In this document: one piece after another, positions 46,146 through 60,006 of the stretch
How positions within the stretch are numbered: the stretch's first letter is position 1
How the letters are laid out: each line of letters begins with the position of its first letter
Position numbers and translations under genes: made by a program
The notes under the pieces: model-generated
What the model saw: only the letters and a program-made list of their open reading frames with translations
The model's database searches: none
Told to the model about the DNA's origin: nothing
NCBI GenBank assembly: GCA_030737875.1
Contig: CM060915.1
Coordinates: 632,526,786 to 632,590,785, forward strand
DNA length: 64,000 nucleotides
Origin: Allium sativum
Lineage: Eukaryota; Streptophyta; Magnoliopsida; Asparagales; Amaryllidaceae
Reading direction: 5' to 3'

Positions 46146-49100
46146 ATTTTAATTATATATATATATAAATATAATTCATTCTTCGATTTCAAAACTATAT
46201 TCATTTCATATATTTGATAAAAATGCCATTTTTATCATCAAAAATATTTATCCAACACATCACCATTTTTAACACTTCATATTTCCCATAATAATGATAT
46301 TTTTAGCGAACACCAATATCTCTCAACGCATGACTATTTTATTTAGTTCATACACATGTCAAAAATAATATTCCTATCAAGCAAATATTTATTTCGACAC
46401 TTGTGTATTTTTAGCGAGTCGTTCACATGATAAAAATGATATTTTTATCATAAAAAATATTTATTCAACACATGAATATTTTTAACACTTCACATTCACA
46501 ATAAAAATGTAGATTTTATTGTTCAATCTATATATTCAACACATGAACGTTTTCGACTTCACACATATGATAAAAATATGATTTTTATCGTTCTAGTCCT
46601 TTATTCAACACATGAATATTTTCTATAGTTTATATATATAATAAAAATGTGAATTTTGTTGTAAAACAATTTATTTCAAAACACGATTATTTTATATAGT
46701 CTATACATAAGGTAAAAATGTTATTTTTGGTGTTAAATTAATTTATTTAAAATACTAATATTTTATATAGCCTATATATATAATAAAAATGTGATTTTTA
46801 ACTTTCAAATAATTTATTCAACACATGAAATTCATTCAACACATGAATTTCTATTCAACACACGAATCTAGTTTCAACACATGAAAATAATTCTAACACA
46901 TGAATATTATTGAAAATTTCGGCAGCATAACGGCAGGGTAGTTAAAACCGGCACCGTCCCTAGTACGGCTCCTCGCTCTACCTTAAAACCTCGCGGTTTT
47001 TGACAATGAGGATTTTCAATATCTAGTTCACACGCAGGCGAATTTTCTTATATACTAATCCTATTGGGATTTTAATCACAATCAATCATTTCAATTCAAC
47101 CATTCATGATATTCACCAAATTTCACATCAACCAATAATCCAAATAATATCACAACCAATATATATCGTCCATGGTCTGTGGACGAGGGGAGTGTGTGTG
47201 TATATATATATTCGTATATAAATATATTTTGATTTCATTTCAATATCACTTCAATTTATTCCAACACATATATCAATTTTACAACGCATATATAACTTAT
47301 ACATCAAATATACAACTTATACAACGCTTATACATGAGGTGTACAACACTTATACATGAGGTGTACAACGCTTATACATGAGGTGTACAACGCTTATATA
47401 ACTCATACATCGAATATATAATTTATACATCATTGTTTTCCATATCGTTTATAAATTAGAAATCTCACATTGGGTTCCACTCCACCAAAAATAGCAGAAG
47501 ACTCAGAAAAATATGCAGTCTCTTCTAGAATGTAGAAGACGTCCTCACGAGTCCACTGTCTCTTGCTTCACTGAATTTCGTCAAAAACGAGAAAGATATG
47601 ATTTTTACAGTGAAATCAAAAACTGTAGCTCTTTAAAGTGCTATAGAATAGTTTAAATAATATACACTATTACCTCCACTGTTTTGTTCGAAACTAGATT
47701 TCGGTTTTGCACTCAATCCAAAACACTTCAGGCCGATCGGGTTTTACATCGTCGTAGAGCTTCGAAGTAGCTTCCCGGCGCTGGCAACCATGCTCAGATC
47801 GATGGTCCCTATCAACGGCGGCGGCGAGATGAAGGTTCGGACTTTAGAGCATCGATTCCCCTTCTACATGCGACGAGAGGAGGAGTGGTTGGTACTGATT
47901 TGAAGAGGGAAGGAGACTCTTCAAAATCCTCAACTACAGCTTTCGATATTGGTGAGTGGATTGGTCGGATTTTTGGAGAGAAGGGGGAGCACTGGTCATC
48001 GTTCGTGATTGGGGGTTTGTCGGGTTTGGAAAAGTAAACGATGAAACGTGATTGTCCAGGATTATTTATATTTAATTTATTTAAATCCGAAAATACCCCT
48101 CACCACATACGACCTCCAATCCCAACGACTGTCGCCTCTAGCCAAATACCCCTATTCTGAACACAATGGGATATGTTTCGAAGGCCCATTCGACTGTTTC
48201 AGTCAGTTTTTCTTTAAATTAAAATATAAAATATTCAATATTTAATTTGAACGTACATTTCAATTTGCCGGGGCCATATACTGATTCTAAAAATTCCAGA
48301 AAATTAAATCTAGCTATGTTTTGACGATACAGTCCCAACAAAACTAGTTTCGTCGAATTCTGAGACCGTTTGAAAAATGGCCATTTTCTGGTCGATCAAA
48401 TTTAACAGAAATTCACCAAACACATTTTCTTTTGCCACGCTCACATATTAACTTCAAAAATTATGAAATTTGGAACCTAGCAATAATTTGACATCCCAGA
48501 TCCAACAAAAGTAGTTTCGTTGAATTTTGAGGTCGTTTGCAAAATGTCTATTTTCACGGGCTATACAAATTCTATAGCGACCTTTCTAAAAATTCATTTG
48601 GCCATAACTTTTGACTCCCGCTATGAAACTTCGATTTTTCAGATTCGTTAGAAAGATATTCACTAACAGATTTATATATTTTTGGTTTTACTAAAATCCG
48701 TTTTATTTTGCACCCAGTACAGTCAGTCAAAGTTTGAATTGAAATTTTGAAACTGCCGCGCCATTTCAGGCCTTGTTTATAATTCAAAGTAATTATATTT
48801 ATTTTCAAACGTTGATTCAAACATACTTTTCGTCGTTATTATTTAAAATATTATATTTTAAATATCTAAAATCCATTAAATTAGCCAAATTAAAAATTTT
48901 AAACTGGCTCAGATTTTCCGAGTTGTTACATATTGTCAAATAAATGATGCAAGATGCGATATTTATATAAAACACGGAGAGGAAAAAAAGAATGAGCTAA
49001 TGAGTGGGTACATATAGGCCAGTTTTGGGGGGAAAAAAGAGGGTCATATCCGTGCTAAATTCATAGCATTGAGTATTAATCCGCATGGCTTGATGGTTAA

Positions 49101-51589
49101 ATATTGTAACGACCCGGAATTTTGGGCCGAATTTAAAATTTTTATTTTAATTATTTTAATGGGTTTTTAATATTTAAAATAATTTATTTTATATAATAAT
49201 GACTACAAATTTATTCTAATCGAAGTTAAAATGAATAAATTTTATCTAAATTATAAAAGGAGTTAGAAATAGCTCGGTAGTTTGAAAATTTGAATTTTAA
49301 CTTTGACTGACTGTACAGGATGCGAAATAAATCGGGTTTTGGCGAAACTAAAAATATTAGAATCTATTTAAAAATATCTTTCCAACAAATCCAAAAAATT
49401 GAAATTTCATAGCAGGAATCAAAAGTTATGTCCAAATCAAGATATCAGAAAAAAACGGGAAAGTTTATATATATATAATATATATGGCCCAAACAGCTAC
49501 TTTTTGCATAAAAATGAATTTGGGCTCGAAACGACTCCCATTGAGTTCAAAATGACATTTCTGAATCCGAAAAGTACAAACATCGATATATTCCGAGATT
49601 CGGAAATTATTCATTTATATATGTATTTTTAATATTAAATATATATGTAACAACCCTGAATTTTGGGGTAAACTTAAAAATTTATTTTAAGTTATTTTAA
49701 TGAGTTTTCATATTTAAAATAATTTATTTTAAATAAAAGGATTACGTTTTCCTTTGTATTATAAAAAAAAGATTTAAGTAGTATCAATTATGTACGGTAA
49801 ATTATTATATGTAGTGGGAAAAATAAAAGGTATTATTTTTTGTTGCATTAAAAGTTTACAAAATAAAATATTCATGACACACAAATTTTACATTTTTGTG
49901 AAATTAGTTTGACACAATACCACAATTGAGAATTAAACAATAAATCTAAATTAAAATGTATTTATTTGGAATCTAAAATATGCAATTGTTTAATAATGAA
50001 ACAAATGAATTAAAAATCGTATATACACATGCGTAAGGAAAATTTAGCAATGAGAACTAAATGGTTGTTATTGTAAGTCTTAATTGTGTATTAACATGAT
50101 TTATATTATTCAAATTTAGATCCATTCTTTAATTTTACACAAATGTGCATGCATTCATTTATCTCTTCCACATTTTAAAACATGGTTGCCTCTTTTTACC
50201 TCTTTGTTCTCCAACCTTTTAAGCCAAATTAACAAAACATATGCTACATTTTAATGCATGCACTTACAAGTCTCTCTCTCCCATTTATATTTACTTTTGA
50301 AATTTGAACAAAATTGATAATGCTACATTTGCAGGATTTATGATCAATAAATGTTGATTTAAATGAAAAGAAACGCAAAAATATTCTGAATATATTAAGA
50401 AACAAGATATTAATTTATCCCTACTGTGTTTAGACATGGTATCTTTTTCTTAACCTACTATGCGTCCAAATAAAAAGTTGCATTTAAATGTACCTTTTTT
50501 TTATTACATTGAAAAGATTGAAAGAAAAGTATGATTTGTTTATAATAAAAGGACCAAATTGTATTAAATAACTTACATAAGGGGGGTTAAATTAATAGAA
50601 TTAAAACATAATAGGATACATGAGGATTAAACAACAATTTGCAAATGTCTATATAATATCCTTTAGACCCAACCCCCCAACCCTAATGAAACCTAGCCTC
50701 CTTCTTCATAGGATCATGGCGGCTCTCCTTCACCTCCGTAGAACTAATGAATTAGCAAGGTGAGAATTCCTAATTATAAAATTAATTTTTAATTGATTTC
50801 TCGTTCATAAATCTTTGTTATGTATGTTATTATGTCTGAATTGCGGTGTTATAATTTTTCATTGATGTTGTGATGTTTGGGATGATTTGAATTATAGTCT
50901 GAAATCGTAATGGGTTCATATGTATGGATGTTGACTTAAATCTTTCTAGTTATTAAATCATACTTATACCTTCTTAGATTTTTATTGGAAATGAAAATAA
51001 GTATATGGACAATATAAAAAGATTTGATTTATATTTAAAGTTGAAAGGAAAGATTTAGAATGTCAAAAGATGGGATTTTGGTCAATGCATTTTTATTGCA
51101 TTTTTCATATGAATAAAAAGATTTGGGTTTTTATTGCACTTTCATATAGATAAAAGAGGTTAGAATTTTATTTGCACTTCAATGCAAATTTTGATGACAA
51201 TAAAAAGATGGGATTTTTAATACGATAAAAGATTGGATCTTCAATGCGATAAAAGATTGGATTTTTGTTGACATTAAAAGATTAGATTTTCCCTTTTTTT
51301 TTTACATTGCATCTTAATGACATTGGCAATATATTATAAAAGATGAATTTTAAAGTTTCAACTTTTTGATTCATTTTGTTATAAAACATGAAATGCAACT
51401 TTTTAATTTATTTTGTTAATTAGAACATTATCATTTATATGATAGAGGAATAAAAAAAGATGTTCCTTTATGAAACATGTGTTGATTCATTAAAAATAGT
51501 GTCACTTAACATTTTCAGCGAAAAAAAAGATATTTAGTTAGGACATGTTTAGTGAAATAAAAATACATTATTTAAAATAATATCATATT

Positions 51590-51835
51590 AGTTGAGAATG
51601 CATTCATTTTATTTAATGTGTCATTTTGAGAATGCATTCATTTTATTTGCATTCATTTTATTTAAGGTGTCATTTTGAGAATGCATTCATTTTATTTAAG
51701 GTGTCATTTTGAGAATGCATTCATTTTATTTAATGTGTCATTTTGAGAATGCATTCATTTTATTAAATGTGTCACTTTGAGAATGCATTCATTTTATTTA
51801 ACGTGTCATTTTGAGAATGCATTAATAAAATTCAA
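51590..51835 (+). repeat. Tandem repeat of GTGTCATTTTGAGAATGCAT in S4
   Basis: About seven units of 30-36 bp alternate GTGTCATTTTGAGAATGCA and TTCATTTTATTTAA. The position corresponds roughly to the unrelated repeat block of S1 (40790-41165). Confidence 0.9.
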
Positions 51836-53221
51836 CACATGTCATCTTTATTGAGATTAGAATTGGGGAATAAAAAATAAAAATAAAAAATGTCATGTAT
51901 GTCAAAATAAATATCATTTATGATCATCTAGGATTGCCACAATAAAAGGTCATTTATGTCAAAGATAAAAGTGTCATTTTAGTTAGTAATGTCACCTAAG
52001 AATAAAATAGACATTTTAGTTAAAATTGTCGTTTTAGACAAGAATGTCATGTTAGAAGATAAGGTCATTTTAGTTAGATATGTCACATACATTAGTATAA
52101 TGGATATGTCATTTGTTGAGGATAATGTCTTGTGAGAACTCTTCCTCACTAAATCTTTATTTTCAGTAATTATTTATTTTCATAAATAAATATATTTAAT
52201 TGTATGTAATGAAATGTTTGTGGTTTATTTCTATGTTATGCATGATTGTTGTGTATATATATTTGGTCGTGATGCGATGTTTAAAATCTGAGAATTTGTA
52301 ACATACCAATTAATGTTATTTTATTATGTATGATAATTCAAATATGTTACACTACCATATACAAGTTGCTTGACTTGTATATGTTGATTGGGCTGATATT
52401 TTCACACATCGCCCAAGTGCACAAATAATCTATTGTTATTTGAATTGTGTTGTGAAAAGTTATTGTATGTTGTCAATTGAATGTATATTGTTTGAATGTC
52501 AATTACATGAATAAATGAATGTTATTTGGATGTTGTGATTGGAATGCAATTCGGGTAGTAAAAGGGTGTTTGTCATTATATTTGCAAATGCGTTGTTTGA
52601 AATCCATTAATTAATGGTATTGATGTGGGTCTCATTCCAATGAAGGATTTTTGAAAGTTTTCAAATATGGTTTTACGTTAAAGAATTAATTTTGTTTTTA
52701 ATAACACTAATATCATTTAATGTGTATGAAGCCGACTGAGTAGGCTCGCGCTATGTTTACGAGAATGGTTATTACCATGAATTTCATTTATTATGTAATA
52801 AATGATGAAGGATTAGAATTTGAAATTTAACATTTTAGAAGAATATTGCTTAACCCGAGGTTAATGCAGTAATAAATGATTAATCAATATTGAAGATTTG
52901 AAATTCAAATATTTTACATTTTGAAAATGCTATTATAATATTATTATAGGAACAAATGTTGTATTAAATGATTAATTAATATTAAGAGTTCGTCATTCAA
53001 GAATTATTATAATGTTATTATAATATGAAAGGTTTCAATTTTTATTTAAAGCTTAAATATAAGAATAAATGGTATCTCAAGAATAATGAAGATTTTAAAA
53101 GGGATATTTTGAAATAAATGATATTTTAAGAACCAAAGTACTTTCAATATATATATATATATATATTTCAAAATAATATTTTTAGTAGGATAATTATATT
53201 TATAGATTATAATTGTACTTG

Positions 53222-53432
53222 GACACGAGGTTAGGTTACACGAGTGGTATAAGCCTGCCCGGACCCAACCGGCATATCCAGCAGCCACTAAGGTCAAACC
53301 TAATGTGAGAGGTCCTAGTGCGCAAATACGAATTGGGCCAAGACACGAGGTTAAGCCCAACTTGTGGAATAAGTCTGCCCGGAACCGACCGGCACATCCA
53401 GCATCCACAAGTCGTAGGCTTAATGTGAGAGG
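53222..53432 (+). other. Tandem pair of about 90-nt stem-loops in S4
   Basis: Unit 1 (53222) pairs TTAGGTT...AGTGG (53231-53247) with CCACT...AACCTAA (53285-53303). Unit 2 (53342) pairs TTAAGCC...CTTGTGG (53351-53367) with CCACAAG...GGCTTAA (53405-53423). The spacing is 120 bp, as at 3764-3976. The loop core is GCCCGGAcCCaACCGGCAyA and each unit ends AATGTGAGAGGTC. Confidence 0.8.
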
Positions 53433-56400
53433 TCTAACCCATTATAAAATATAAATAGATAAGAAAATGAGTTGGGCTATTTAATCTGTTTTAAAAATAG
53501 CAACGCATTTTAAAACCCGAACGAGTTTATCGATTTATTTTATCCATTTTATAATGAATATTAAAAGAGAAATTTCAAAATTAATATTTTGGAAAATAAT
53601 ATTATTATAAAAGGATAACCTATAGAATAATCAATTTTTAGATTATAGTTAGAGTCGTCATGGTAACGAATTTATAAACGTTTTAAAATATGTAAAAATA
53701 AGGAAAATCTTTTTATTTAGATTTAAATGATATTCTCAATTATTAATTATAATTGAAATAGAAAGGAAATTGATTATGGGTTGTTTGTGAACAATGTTTT
53801 GAAGGGCATTAGTTCTTGAAATTCAAATCAATAGTGAAATTTTTATTTGTTATTAATTAATCTATTAATTAAGATTAAATGAAATTTTCTAAAAGAAGAG
53901 ATGTCTAATATTATATATTAAATTGGGAATTAATGAAACATGAAATGGGGTCTCTTGTGAACTATGTTTTAAATAACATCAGTTCTTAAACCTGGATTAA
54001 AGATATGATTATTCCAGAAAAGTGATTAGTCATTTAACAATGATTTTAGAAGACTAAAACTTAATAAAGTTTTAAGTAAATCTTTAATTAGATTGAAGGT
54101 GAATAAAGGAAGATTAAAGAATAAGTTGAAAGATTTATTTTTGATAAAATTTATGGGTACCTTTCCTTAATAATGTGAATACTTTATAAAAAGGATATTC
54201 TGAATTGGAATGAGGCATTGATGTGGTTTATGTATAGCACCTAATTTTAAATCACGCGAGTTATTTGGAAAGTCCGAATTTACTCTCATTCCAATTAATG
54301 ATACGACGTTCGAAGAATTGAAGACGGCGATTGAAGACCGACGATCTTCACATCGAATGGGTAACTAGTGTTGAGGCCCTTAATTGATTTGCTCCCAAGA
54401 TGGGGCTAAGACGGTGGTTATCCGGACGTAGTGTTGATTTGTACGGATTTGTCTTTCGCTCAGACCCAGAGCATAAGCTTATAAATGGAATGTGTGTCTG
54501 ACGTTGAATTTTGTTCTACGTAAATTGATTTCTATTAATATACAACCGTTGGTGGCGGAGAATTTATTCTCTTGCTCAACACCCTTAGAGGTTGTGTATT
54601 AATAGTTATCAATCGCATGGTGTGAATTGTCAACGTGGCACGCTAAGATGAAGATGATTAAGGCTTTTGTTGAAAAGCATGCCTTTTGGTTATAACGTTA
54701 CTTCGCGAGCCTCACAACCCGTTGGAGTCTAAAACGGGAGAAGGGAACGCAGGGAGAGGCTGAGAGCAGCACGTTTCTTTCTATTTAGAAGTGGTGTCGG
54801 TGCTTAAACTGGCTGATATTTGCTTATGTGGATGATGGAATGTGGCGCACCTCGGATGATCGGTCCTATAGGATCGGGAAACGTGTGTTCAGGAATAACT
54901 AATCCACGAAGCTGTATGTGTGGACCGGCCCTGCAGGATCCAAGGGTTAACTGCGGGGAATCCTGAGACATTAGCTAGAGTGTCTCGAATCGGTAAGGAG
55001 CACCTCCCTAGCCTTGACTCATGATGGAAAACCAAATTCCCAATACGACCCTACGGACTTGATTGTATTACTAGTATGGAGGCATAGTATATGGTAGCTA
55101 TGCTTCCTAGGATTGATACATTTACTTTGAAATGTTTTTGAAACATAAATACACTAATAATAATATCAAATTCATTTTTGTCGTATTAAGCATTTTTGAC
55201 CATTATAAGGTAAAACTCTATCCTCCGGTTTGCGTTGCATTGTGTGATGGGACTTGAGTCTTATGATGGTTTCATTTTTCCAAAAAGCATTGCGTTGTTT
55301 AACGATTTACTTTATGCACGAAAATCCATTGGAGTAAACCCGTTCTGCGTTAGCGGCGTGGTCCTTGGATTTGTCTTATTGTTATAGGTGAAATTAGTTA
55401 AGAATTCTCACACCAGTCCCATGACTGACTCGTTGTTTGTTTCGACCTTTACAAACTCGGGTGCCCTCCTTCCACACGGGTAGTCGAGTAGTTTGTCTAC
55501 AGGTTCTTATCTCGAGCGGGATTCTGGATTGAAGCCTAAAGCTGTGTCCAGAGCATAGTTGTCTTCCGCTGCCTTAGTTATTTTACTTCCGCTGCAATGT
55601 ATTAAAATATTGTAATTTATCTTCCGCTGTAATTTTATTCGATGTACTCTGATATTCTGTACTCTTATGTAACATTATTATGATGTTTATAAAAGTCTGC
55701 TGTTGTTGTTCTGATGTGTTATAGCCCAAAGTAAGCGTATCCGGCGATTTCCCGCAAGGGCGATTTTCGGGTCGTTTCAGTATACGCCTTAAAAATAGGA
55801 ATTTTGCAAATGACAACCGAATTCGACAAAACAACTTTCCATGGATCCGGAATATTAAATTATTGCTAGATTCCAAAATTCATAATTTTTGGAGCTAGTA
55901 TGTGGTCGTTATTAATTTTTAAGTGGAAAACAGCCAATTTTCAATCGTTAAAATTTCACTATTTATTCATACGGACTCGAAATTTAACGAAACCAGTTTC
56001 TTTGGATTCGTAATGTCAAATAATATTTTTGTTCCAATTTCCATCGAAATTGGAATCCATATGGTGTTCGTAAGAATTTTAAAACCGTTAAGAGGATTGA
56101 AAATTAAATTATTTTAATTGCAAAAGGGCTATAATTATAAAGTTAAACAAGGATTAAAACATAATTACCCAGCCCATATATAATATCTCCAACAGCTCCT
56201 AAACCTAAGAGAAAACACTAGCTACCTTCTTCTTCACTTTCATGGCCTCCACTCTAAATTCTTCTTTGCAAATAAGACCCTGATTCTTCAAAAATTTATA
56301 TCTCTCATACGAAACAAAATCAGACCAAACCCTTTCTAGGTTTTGTGCATTTCTATTTTCTCTACCTCTCACGAAAAATCTATGGTCTAACGTCGCACGG

Positions 56401-59133
56401 ATTCGCCGGGATCTGAGTTCAATGGCAGAAAACTGCTGTTGTAAATTTGGGTTTTCTGGCCAATCCGTGAAGAATTAGGCGATGGCCCAGTTGGGGAAGT
56501 TGTAGATGGGAGATATATGCACAACTTTGTTGAAGGAAGTTTGGTCAGAAAGTGTACGGTTTGGCGAGAAAATGATGAAAACAGCAATTTCGAAACTGAA
56601 AACAAAAACAATTTTTTCCTGTCGATCCGTGCATTTTCAGGCAAAGTGACCTCAAAGAAAGTTGTTCGGGAGGTCGAGATCTAGCTACTGACAAAAATTG
56701 GTCGCATTTGGAGCACCGAGGCGGCCGCAACACTAAGATGAACGGAAACTACACTTTTCTGTTCATCTACGAATCGTGGGCACCCCGTGGTGAATTGGAG
56801 GGGGGACCACCCGGCGTGGAAAGAGGGGGTGAAGCCAGAGAGAATGGCGCTGGTTTCGTGCAATTCCGACTTACGGTTTGGCCGTGGCGAGCATTTTAAG
56901 TTGAGGGTGTCGTTTGGAGAAGAAAGTGAATAGTGATTTTATTATATAAATAATATTCCATGTTCGTATATTAATATCTTTCTGCCACGAACTCAGAATC
57001 ACGCAAAACTGGATCCGCCGCGATCGCAGCGACGAGACCTTCGAGTGGACACCAATTTCGTCCAATTTGGAGGAAGTTGAAATTTTGGGTAATTTTTACA
57101 AATTCAAATATTATTTAAATTACGGAATGAAGGAAGTGATCGGAAATGGAGAACTACCAGTTTAACTTCATGCGATAGTTAAATCTTTAATTACATTTAA
57201 ATGGAAAATGGTAATTAAGTTTACCGGAACAAATCAGGATGAGTAGGTTGGGATTGAGATTAATTAATTAATAATTACTTCGGTAAGACGTAAATCCCGA
57301 CTAGTTTGGATAAACCATAATTTGGTTAATATGGAGAAAGGATAAAGTAAAATCTTTTGAAACAAAGATCAAAAGGAAAGATTAAAGAATAAAGTTGAAG
57401 GATTTATCTTTGATAAAATTAATGGGAATCTTTCCCTAAGAATGTGAATATTTTATTTTGAATTGGAATGAGGCGTATGTTATGTTTTTATAGCACTTGA
57501 TTTTAAAATACATGAATTATTCAGAAAGACCGGGTTTAACCCATTCTGAATAATAAATACGACGATCAAGAGTCGAAGATGAAGACGGTGGTTGAAGACC
57601 GGAGTTCTTCACATCGTTTGGATGGTTATTGCTATCTTGATTGGACCGTACACCCAAAACGATGGAAAAGTGGTGATCATCCAAGCGTACTTGGAGATCG
57701 ATGGGAATGCGAGGAATAAGGTGCCTCCGGTTTCGTTCAGACCAAGAATGGACTTGTAAATGGATTGCGTGTCCGACATTGTATTCCTTTATGCTGTATT
57801 TGTTGTTCTCTGCTAGATATATATCTGTTTGTGTTTAACACCCTTCTCTGGGACGTACGAGCTTAGAGGTTATATATTGGTAGGAATCAATGGTATGGTA
57901 TAGATTGACAATGTGGCATGCCAAGATGCAAATGATCAAGGCTTTTATTGAAAAGTAGGGCCTTGTGGGATGATCAAAGCATAGCCTGTATAGGCGTAGC
58001 TTTGTGTACATCGTTACTTCGTGAGCCTCACACCCCGGTATGAGTCAAAAATGGGATTAGGATTGTAGGGAGTGCACACGTTTCTTTCTAGCTAGAGTGG
58101 TGTCAGTGACCTACCAGCCCTGACATTTTTACTTATGTGGATGATGGATTATGAGGTACCTCATATTTATAGGTTGTTAGTGGCCATATGGAGGTTCAAA
58201 AGAACCGGGAAACGTGTGTTCAGGCATAACCAATCCAGCCATTGCACTATGGGCAGACCAGCCCTGAAGATCCAAGGGTTCATTGCAGGGTATCCTGAGG
58301 CATTTGCTAGAGTGTCTCGAATCGAAGAGGACGATCCCTATCCTCGATCTCACGATGGAAAACCAATTTCAAATACGATATTACAGTTTTGATTGTAAAC
58401 CCTATATATGGCGACATAGTATATGGTACCTATGCCGTCTATGATTAATACATTTACTTTCGAAATTGATTTTTGCACTATGCACTTGTAGTAATATTAA
58501 AAGATAAATTTCGCATACCAAGCATATTTGGCTATTATAAGGTAAAACTCTATCCTCCGGCTTGCGTTGCATTGTGTGATGGGACCTGAGTCTTATAATA
58601 GCTTCATTTTCCTTTATTTAGCATTGCGCTGTTTATTTTTATGCACTGGTATTCTTGGGGCTAAACCCGTTCTGTGTTATACGGCGTGGTCTTTTGATTT
58701 ACCAAACTTTAAAATCAACTTAACAACTGTTTTGAGTTCTCATACCAGTCCCATGACTGACCTGGAGTTTATTGTTTTAACCTAAACTCTGGGTGCCCAT
58801 ATTTTCCACACGATTAGCTAGTAGTTTTGGTTTTGCGGATATTATGTTCATAGGATCCTGGTTTACAGCTGAAGCGATATTCGGAAAGCTCTGTATCCGT
58901 GTATTCCTTTCAGTTGTATTTTGTATTACTTTTCTGCTGCTACTTAAATGTAATTTAAACTCTGATATTTTATTTCCAATGTATATTATTCATTCATACT
59001 CTGGAATATTCTTGTACTGTGATGTAATTGTTGTAATAGCAATAAAATGTTCTTCTGTTTGTGTCATGATGTGTGTTGTTCTCAAAGCAATCCGGGCTTT
59101 CCTTTATTGGGAATTTTGGGTCATTTCAAATAT

Positions 59134-60006
59134 GGATTGAAACATGGCCCTGCAAGATAAATACATATAGATAAATAAAAATTGTATTTCTTAATTACCT
59201 TATTTTATTTTTAACATCGATTTTTATTTTGAAAAGCAGAGAAAACATCCTGCAGGAAAATGAATATTTTATTGACTTTGCTCAATTTATTTGCATAAAA
59301 GTAGGGTACTTGCATCGTAATTTGTATAAAGAAAAATACACAGATTGCATAACAAAAGCAAGCATTCATGACATTCAACGCAGTACACCCAAAATTGAAT
59401 ATGAACACAATTGATTTCCATACATTCAAGAATTTTCAAATATACTGATGTAAACACATTTTGAACTGAAGCATCTACATTTTTCTCTTCAACAAATTAA
59501 TCCTATAACACAAGAATTGTTAGCAAATACCTGCAATACATGGGTAGATATAAGAAGAATGGTAGGGTTATAACTTACAACTAAGCAAAACCTACCTAAA
59601 ATTTTAATATAGCATTGATTAATCATTCTACTAAACTGCCGCATTCCAGCAAATGAAAATGGTTGAGAAGCATGTACACTTAACAATTATAGTGTATATT
59701 TCATACATGATTCTACAGTCATGCGAAATTATAAGATTCAAGGATTATGTAATCACCTATCAAAAGATGAGAACCAATTTATGAACCCCACCAATATGGA
59801 ATGCATACGTTGATCTAAGCCTACTAAAATTACCAAGAACTTATATGTTAATGATGGAAAAAAACATTATCAGATACCGTAAAAACACAAACATACTGGT
59901 GGTCTAACTCATATTACAGCATTATACCGCCGATTTGGAAGCATCAGATTTCACGTGGAAGCGGAATTATTCATGTCAAAGGGCTAAAAGTAAAAAACTA
60001 ACTAAC
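59134..60006. other. AT-rich stretch, no gene seen
   Basis: It may be intron or 3' flank of the glutathione reductase gene on the - strand. I could not find a last exon of that gene here. Confidence 0.4.

Larger units (their letters stand above)
44592..48930 (-). mobile_element. Giant solo LTR S2, 4.3 kb, inverted
   Basis: On the - strand it starts TGTAACAACTCGG (plus 48930) and runs to GGTCGTCATA (plus 44592). Perfect 5-bp target duplications TATTG flank it (44587-44591 and 48931-48935). It is homologous to S1 from end to end but lacks about 0.9 kb near its 3' end. With the duplication placed this way the last bases read TA instead of CA, so one point change is assumed. It has an internal tandem duplication (about 45702-45905 and 45944-46145). 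The open frame 44943-45167 mirrors one in S1 and is taken as nucleotide-level conservation. Confidence 0.85.
49646..55779 (+). mobile_element. Giant solo LTR S4, 6.1 kb, nested in S3
   Basis: Starts TGTAACAACCCTG and ends GGGTCGTTTCA. Flanks ATATA (49641-49645) and GTATA (55780-55784) match at 4 of 5. Its length, 6134 bp, is almost the same as S1. It carries a tandem repeat at about 51590-51830, the paired stem-loop module at 53222-53432 that is otherwise seen in 3-kb gypsy LTRs, and the same 3' chain of stem-loops as S1. No coding sequence is recognised; the frame 53046-53408 on the - strand is a shadow of the stem-loop module. Confidence 0.9.
49105..59128 (+). mobile_element. Giant solo LTR S3, interrupted by S4
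   Basis: Starts TGTAACGACCCGG (49105) and ends GGGTCATTTCA (59128). Perfect 5-bp target duplications AATAT flank it (49100-49104 and 59129-59133). The element is split at 49645/55780 by insertion of S4. Its own sequence totals about 3.9 kb, so it has lost about 2.2 kb relative to S1, mainly in the middle. After the interruption it resumes with sequence matching S1 from about 38760. The gap in S1 homology and the clean duplication show that S4 came later. Confidence 0.88.

Noticed and set aside
50700..50770. Possible short exon with donor (ATGGCGGCTC... AAGGTGAG) in S4
   Set aside because: S1 does not keep it at the matching place. A similar TCATGGCCTCCACTCT word occurs in S3 (about 56240) and in the last LTR (about 61178), but no frame follows.
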